From NCBI RefSeq assembly GCF_001995255.1, contig NZ_MUZR01000002.1:1-64000 (forward strand): DNA of 64,000 bases. Direction: 5' to 3'. The notes beneath the pieces were generated by a model, which made no database searches, was not told the origin of the DNA, and saw nothing but the letters and a program-made list of their open reading frames with translations. The DNA is from Thioalkalivibrio halophilus. Its GTDB lineage: Bacteria > Pseudomonadota > Gammaproteobacteria > Ectothiorhodospirales > Ectothiorhodospiraceae. Both the position numbers and the translations under genes were made by a program. Below, piece after piece: positions 60,201 to 64,000 of this stretch; positions within the stretch are counted from its first letter, which is position 1, and every line of letters starts with the position of its first letter.

Positions 60201-61625
60201 TTACCGGAGGCGGCCGGCAGCCATGATGGTTCCGGGTACCTCGGGCGGCCTGCTGCCCTCGGGCGGACTTGCGGGGGACGTCCGGGGCTGCGCTGTCGAC
60301 GCGACCGCCGGGGCGGCAGCGACAACCGTCTCCTTCAGCTCGCGTCGCAGGATGATGGCCAGCGCGACAAAGGCCAGATACAGATCGAAATAGGCCAGAC
60401 TCAGGAAGGCGCCACCGACCATGTATCCGACCAGACCCAGCGCGAGCGCCCAGGCCCACTGGCTGATCCAGACGGTTTCCGCATGCTGGCGTCCCTGGCG
60501 GTAAAGCCGCAGCAGGGTCAGCAGCGAAAAGCCCAGCAGCGCAAGAAACAGCCCCAGCCCGAGGAAGCCGTGCTCGCCCAGCATCTGGAAGTAGATGCTG
60601 TGCGCCGCGATCGGGCCGGTTACCACGGCATCGTCCCGGTCCAGATAGCTCAGCCAGATCGGTGCGGGGAGCCGCTGAATGCTCATGCCCGAGCCGGTAA
60701 AGGGGTGATCGAGGGCAAGATTCCAGGAGACGTTCCAGGCATCCAGGCGTCCGCCGGCAGAGGCGTCTTCCTGGTAGTGGATCAGAGTGTCGATCTGGTG
60801 CTCGACCTTCTCCGGAACGGTGAATCCCACAACGGCGACGACCAGCAGCCCGGCCCCGACCATGGCCGCCTTGTGGCGCATACTCAGAAAGATCAGGGGG
60901 AAGATGACCGCGGTCGCGACCCAGGCACCTCGCGAGTGCGTCCCCACTATTGAGATCAGGTGCAGCCAGAAGCCGGCATACAACGCGAGCCCGATGAGTC
61001 GATGCCAGCGCTCGAAGAACGGAGAGTGAAACGGGAGCCGGAAATGACCCTGGTGGACCTGTCGTGCCAGCACCAGCACCAGAGGAAGGGTCATGACCAG
61101 CGCCAGCCCGATGTCGGTGTTCCCGCCGATGAAGGTACCCGGCGGGCCCAGCACCATCCCGCCAAAGCCAGTCGCGAGGGTATAGGGGCCGCCCTTGAAC
61201 CCGAAAAACGCGACCGAGAGGGTGATGACGGCGAGCAGCACCATGACGCGTGCCTGGCCGGATACCAGCATGGTCGCGACCACCGTCATGAGCATGATCT
61301 TCATCACGGTATCCCAGCGCTCGAACGCGACTTCCGGCTGCCAGGCGAAAAACAGCGAAATGACCGTGATATGCGCGAACAAGGCAATCAGCACCACGGT
61401 TTCACGCGTCAGGGGTGGCGGACGCCGTTCCCGGGCGAACAACAGGGCAACGAGCGTCGTCAGTCCGACCGCCATGGCGACGGGCATGCCTGGCAGGAAT
61501 CCCCAGGCCAGCCGATGAGGGTTCATCAGCCCCACCCAGTACCAGGCCGGGATCCCGATCCACGGGCGCCACAAAATGAACGGGATCAGGCCAAAAATGA
61601 GGATGAAAAAGACGATATCGCGCAT
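60201..61625 (-). CDS. O-antigen-ligase-like protein, exosortase A system-associated (TIGR03097-like)
   Basis: The 474-residue protein has about 11-12 membrane segments and begins MRDIVFFILIFGLIPFI. The large periplasmic loop contains GTHSRGAWVA and, further on, the GSGMSIQRL region of Wzy/WaaL-type enzymes. TIGR03097 proteins are proposed O-glycosylation or polymerising ligases of XrtA loci; which reaction is performed is unknown. It could polymerise the repeat unit, as no other Wzy is visible. The Ala/Pro-rich tail (about 440-474) is cytoplasmic or disordered. Confidence 0.9.
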   Translation of the reverse strand: MRDIVFFILIFGLIPFILWRPWIGIPAWYWVGLMNPHRLAWGFLPGMPVAMAVGLTTLVALLFARERRPPPLTRETVVLIALFAHITVISLFFAWQPEVAFERWDTVMKIMLMTVVATMLVSGQARVMVLLAVITLSVAFFGFKGGPYTLATGFGGMVLGPPGTFIGGNTDIGLALVMTLPLVLVLARQVHQGHFRLPFHSPFFERWHRLIGLALYAGFWLHLISIVGTHSRGAWVATAVIFPLIFLSMRHKAAMVGAGLLVVAVVGFTVPEKVEHQIDTLIHYQEDASAGGRLDAWNVSWNLALDHPFTGSGMSIQRLPAPIWLSYLDRDDAVVTGPIAAHSIYFQMLGEHGFLGLGLFLALLGFSLLTLLRLYRQGRQHAETVWISQWAWALALGLVGYMVGGAFLSLAYFDLYLAFVALAIILRRELKETVVAAAPAVASTAQPRTSPASPPEGSRPPEVPGTIMAAGRLR

Positions 61626-61658
61626 AGGGGCTACCAGGTCGCCTGCTGACGGGATCGA

Positions 61659-62711
61659 TCAGGTGGTCATCACGGGATGGCGGGTGTTGCGAAGCAACTG
61701 AGCCAGAAACTTGGCCGGATGCCGTGACCAGGGCATGAAACGTGGTAACTGGAAGCGGTCCTGCCCGCGTCCGCCGGCCCCCATGGAGGTCGATACGGCG
61801 GCGGAGAACCCGGCCTTGCGGACCAGCTGCACATCGCGGGGCCCGTAGTCCTGCCCCGGCTTGCCGTTGGGATAGGCGAACAGGTCCACCGGGCCGCCGG
61901 TGATCAGCTGCAAACGCTCCCGGCCTTCCCGAATTTCGTGCGCGGCCGTGGCTTCGTCTTCCTGGGCCAGGATCGGATGTGTAAGGGTGTGGCCGCCGAT
62001 CCCCATCCCCGCCCGGTGCAGTTCGCGGACCTGGGCATCGGTCATCATCAGATCGTCCGGCAAGTCGGCGCCGATCCGTTTGGCCATGGCCTGCACCACG
62101 GCCTGGTGTTCCTGACACGGCTGCCATTTGATCTCGCGGATGATCGAACGGAACGCCTCACGGCGACTGTTCGCATCCGATATCGAGTGCTGCCCCAGTC
62201 CAAGGTCGCGCAAATCCAGGCGGCCCGCGGGCAGCCGCCGGATCGTCTCGAGCAGGGTGTCGTTGAACATGCGCCCGCCGTTAAGGTAGCCCGCGGCAAT
62301 GAAGAACGTGGCGGTTACCCCGTGCCTTTGCAGTATGGGCAGTGCATTACGGCGGTTATCCGCATACCCGTCGTCGAAGGTGATCGCGGTCGCCCGCGGG
62401 GGCAGCATCCCGGCATCCATGCGCTGCAGCGCCTCGGCCAGAGGCAGCACGTTGGTGTACCGGGCCAGCAGGCCCACCTGGCGGTCGAATTCGACACAAT
62501 CGGGGTTGTCCGGCTTGAGGGCATCCGGTGTGTCCAGCACCTGGTGATAGAGCAGGATGGACAGCCGCTGGCCGGGCTGGACCCCGGCCCACACAAGCCG
62601 GATGGCCGTAAGGACACCGCTCACCCCGAAACCCTTGCTTTGTTTCAAGCCGGACGGGGAGCCACGCTGCACTAACGCGGCCCGACCGGAAAACCGCTTC
62701 ACGCCTGCCAC
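61659..62711 (-). CDS. Polysaccharide deacetylase (NodB family)
   Basis: The 350-residue protein (from a GTG at 62711) has LSILLYHQVLD, the catalytic/metal motif ITFDDGYADN (about 109-118), TATFFIAAGYLNGG, GGHTLTHPIL and LFAYPNGKPG. It would remove acetyl groups from the polymer; no signal peptide is obvious. The start is uncertain: GTG at 62711 (GGGGAG upstream), GTG at 62702 (GTGA overlap with the sulfotransferase stop) and GTG at 62624 (AAGG upstream) are all possible. It differs from the XrtA-type deacetylase at 29802. Confidence 0.85.
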   Translation of the reverse strand: MAGVKRFSGRAALVQRGSPSGLKQSKGFGVSGVLTAIRLVWAGVQPGQRLSILLYHQVLDTPDALKPDNPDCVEFDRQVGLLARYTNVLPLAEALQRMDAGMLPPRATAITFDDGYADNRRNALPILQRHGVTATFFIAAGYLNGGRMFNDTLLETIRRLPAGRLDLRDLGLGQHSISDANSRREAFRSIIREIKWQPCQEHQAVVQAMAKRIGADLPDDLMMTDAQVRELHRAGMGIGGHTLTHPILAQEDEATAAHEIREGRERLQLITGGPVDLFAYPNGKPGQDYGPRDVQLVRKAGFSAAVSTSMGAGGRGQDRFQLPRFMPWSRHPAKFLAQLLRNTRHPVMTT

Positions 62712-63670
62712 AGCTTCTCCCCTATCATCGACCGTTCCACCACCTCATGAATCCGGTCGATCTGCCCGGTGGTCAGTTCTTTACGCCACTTGCCAATCTC
62801 TGTCCGGGGCGCACGCTGTACGCCGAAGTAACCCGATTGGCTGGCGCCGGTGCGCAACGACTCAATGAACCGGTCCGTCTGCTCGCTCCAGTCCAGTCCG
62901 ACGTGGGCAAAAACCTTCCTGGTCTCCTCCTCGGTCGACCGGGACAGCGCATCGTGCGTCACACACAAATAAGCGTCGTGCCCCTCGAGCGATCGATAAA
63001 CGGCTTCGTTGACGGCCATCCATTCAAAGGCCATCTGCTTTTCAATCGGCCAGGCCTTGACTTCCTCGCGCTTCCATTTCCAGCCATCCGCATAACCCGA
63101 ATCAAAAAGGGCGTCGATATAGACTTCCGTACCCATCAGCCCCAGTTCGACCCCGCGCATTCTGGATGCGACCACCCCGGCCGGGTGCCGGATCAAGTGG
63201 ACGAGCCGAATACCGGGTAATGCATCCACGAACAATGGCGCCCGCGCGACGGAATTGACACTTTTGATTACGGTGACCACATCGCCTCGCGAGGCATTGC
63301 CGATCATGTCCCATACGACATCCCGTTTTCGCGCACCCCCCAGTTTCGCGAGCGTGCGTGCTGCGGCTACGTTCAGGCGGTAAGCCACCTCTCGCGGCCC
63401 GGAGCGATACGACTTGCGGAATCGGGGTTCCTTGCCAGTCACCTTTGGCGCCCGCACCTGAGCAAGGTCACGGAGATACTCTCCGGCCTGGCGAGAAAAT
63501 TTTTCCCGCGCCCCGGGAGGTGGAAGGAACGGCAGGGAGGTATCGACCCGTGCCCAGTCCGGTTCATGGCGATAGAGGACCCGCGTATGGCTGTCCAGAA
63601 GCTTGGCCAGGAAGGTCGTTCCGGAACGACCGCTGCCTACGATCAGGACTGGATCAGTCTGTTGGTCCAT
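62699..63670 (-). CDS. Sulfotransferase family protein
   Basis: The 323-residue protein has the 5'-phosphosulfate-binding loop VGSGRSGTTF (11-20) near its start and a 3'-phosphate-binding motif RHPAGVVASRM (about 160). It would transfer sulfate from PAPS, probably to the polysaccharide. The ATG at 63670 has GGGGA 7 bases upstream; the open frame beyond it lacks support. It is first in the operon sulfotransferase, deacetylase, O-antigen-ligase-like, GT2, QueC-like. PAPS synthesis genes are not in the window. Confidence 0.88.
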   Translation of the reverse strand: MDQQTDPVLIVGSGRSGTTFLAKLLDSHTRVLYRHEPDWARVDTSLPFLPPPGAREKFSRQAGEYLRDLAQVRAPKVTGKEPRFRKSYRSGPREVAYRLNVAAARTLAKLGGARKRDVVWDMIGNASRGDVVTVIKSVNSVARAPLFVDALPGIRLVHLIRHPAGVVASRMRGVELGLMGTEVYIDALFDSGYADGWKWKREEVKAWPIEKQMAFEWMAVNEAVYRSLEGHDAYLCVTHDALSRSTEEETRKVFAHVGLDWSEQTDRFIESLRTGASQSGYFGVQRAPRTEIGKWRKELTTGQIDRIHEVVERSMIGEKLWQA

Positions 63671-64000
63671 ATCGGATCCCCGGAGATTGCAGATGGCTCG
63701 ACACGAACGCCTTGGTGGCTCTACCGGCAAGCGATGCAACACTGGCCGCGTGAAGAAGCGCCACAGCCGTCAGGGATCAGACTGAACCACCGTATTGGCG
63801 GCGTATGTGCGTTACGACACATAGGGAAACCGGAGTCCGGATGTCCCAATGTCCGAAGCCTTTACGTGCCCCCCGAACCCGAACCAGAACGCAAACCATT
63901 TATTCCTCAAAAACCGCTAGATACATATATGGCCTGCGCTTTGCTAGGCATCAGGGCAGAGTCCGGGAGACCTCGGGCTCGCACACGTTCTACCTACACG
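63671..64000. other. 330-base region at the window edge
   Basis: No gene is supported. An AT-rich patch at 63895-63945, containing ATACATATATGG, may hold the promoter for the minus-strand sulfotransferase operon, but I see no convincing -35/-10 pair. Confidence 0.35.

Overview
The window is GC-rich bacterial chromosomal DNA. Its content (exosortase A, PEP-CTERM sorting signal, PrsK/PrsR, Wza-like lipoprotein, LolA-like protein, OM beta-barrels) points to a Gram-negative bacterium, most likely a gammaproteobacterium. The acidic secreted proteins and the BON, CsbD and PRC-barrel stress genes would suit a halophilic or haloalkaliphilic Ectothiorhodospiraceae-like organism, but that placement is inference; no rRNA or other phylogenetic marker is present. 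I saw no tRNA, CRISPR array, integrase or transposase.

Almost the whole window is one large exopolysaccharide / XrtA (exosortase A, EpsH type) locus. Region 1 (1-6.7 kb): a BON-domain stress protein, then on the minus strand nucleotide-sugar genes (phosphomannomutase, ManC, GalE), a YdcF-like membrane protein and the Wza-like export lipoprotein. Region 2 (7.2-16.6 kb, plus strand): CsbD, the initiating phosphoglycosyltransferase, histidine kinase PrsK, sigma-54 activator PrsR, TPR lipoprotein PrsT, and a PEP-CTERM substrate protein with a near-perfect sigma-54 promoter and its own terminator. Region 3 (16.6-24.3 kb, minus strand): a tight seven-gene operon of PilZ protein, two LuxI-fold N-acyl (amino acid) synthase-like enzymes, a ThiF/E1-like adenylyltransferase, a LolA-like periplasmic protein, an OM beta-barrel and an RND/MMPL exporter. 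It reads as a complete make-activate-export pathway for a lipid product.

Region 4 (24.6-41.5 kb, plus strand) is the conserved XrtA polysaccharide core: chain-length determinant, tyrosine autokinase, OM protein, ATPase, deacetylase, FemAB-like protein, three XrtA-type glycosyltransferases, exosortase A fused to EpsI, an asparagine-synthase-type amidotransferase, a CapK/PaaK-like adenylating enzyme and a fourth glycosyltransferase. Region 5 (41.7-50.3 kb): PRC-barrel protein, an unrecognised 591-residue protein, a decayed ATP-grasp/GNAT mosaic, a GT2, the XrtA-linked PLP decarboxylase, acyl-CoA ligase and carrier protein, and a hydrolase gene broken by an amber codon. Region 6 (50.3-63.7 kb) is an accessory decoration and export block: beta-helix protein, ATP-grasp enzyme, asparagine-synthase-like protein without the glutaminase Cys, flippase, two paralogous QueC-like PP-loop proteins, CapA-like protein, a second GT2, O-antigen-ligase-like protein, deacetylase and sulfotransferase.

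Together the genes would make, modify (deacetylate, amidate, sulfate), polymerise and export a polysaccharide, and sort a PEP-CTERM protein to the envelope under PrsK/PrsR/sigma-54 control. The two most unusual parts are the N-acyl synthase/ThiF/LolA/RND operon and the pair of QueC-like proteins placed among other carboxylate-activating enzymes.
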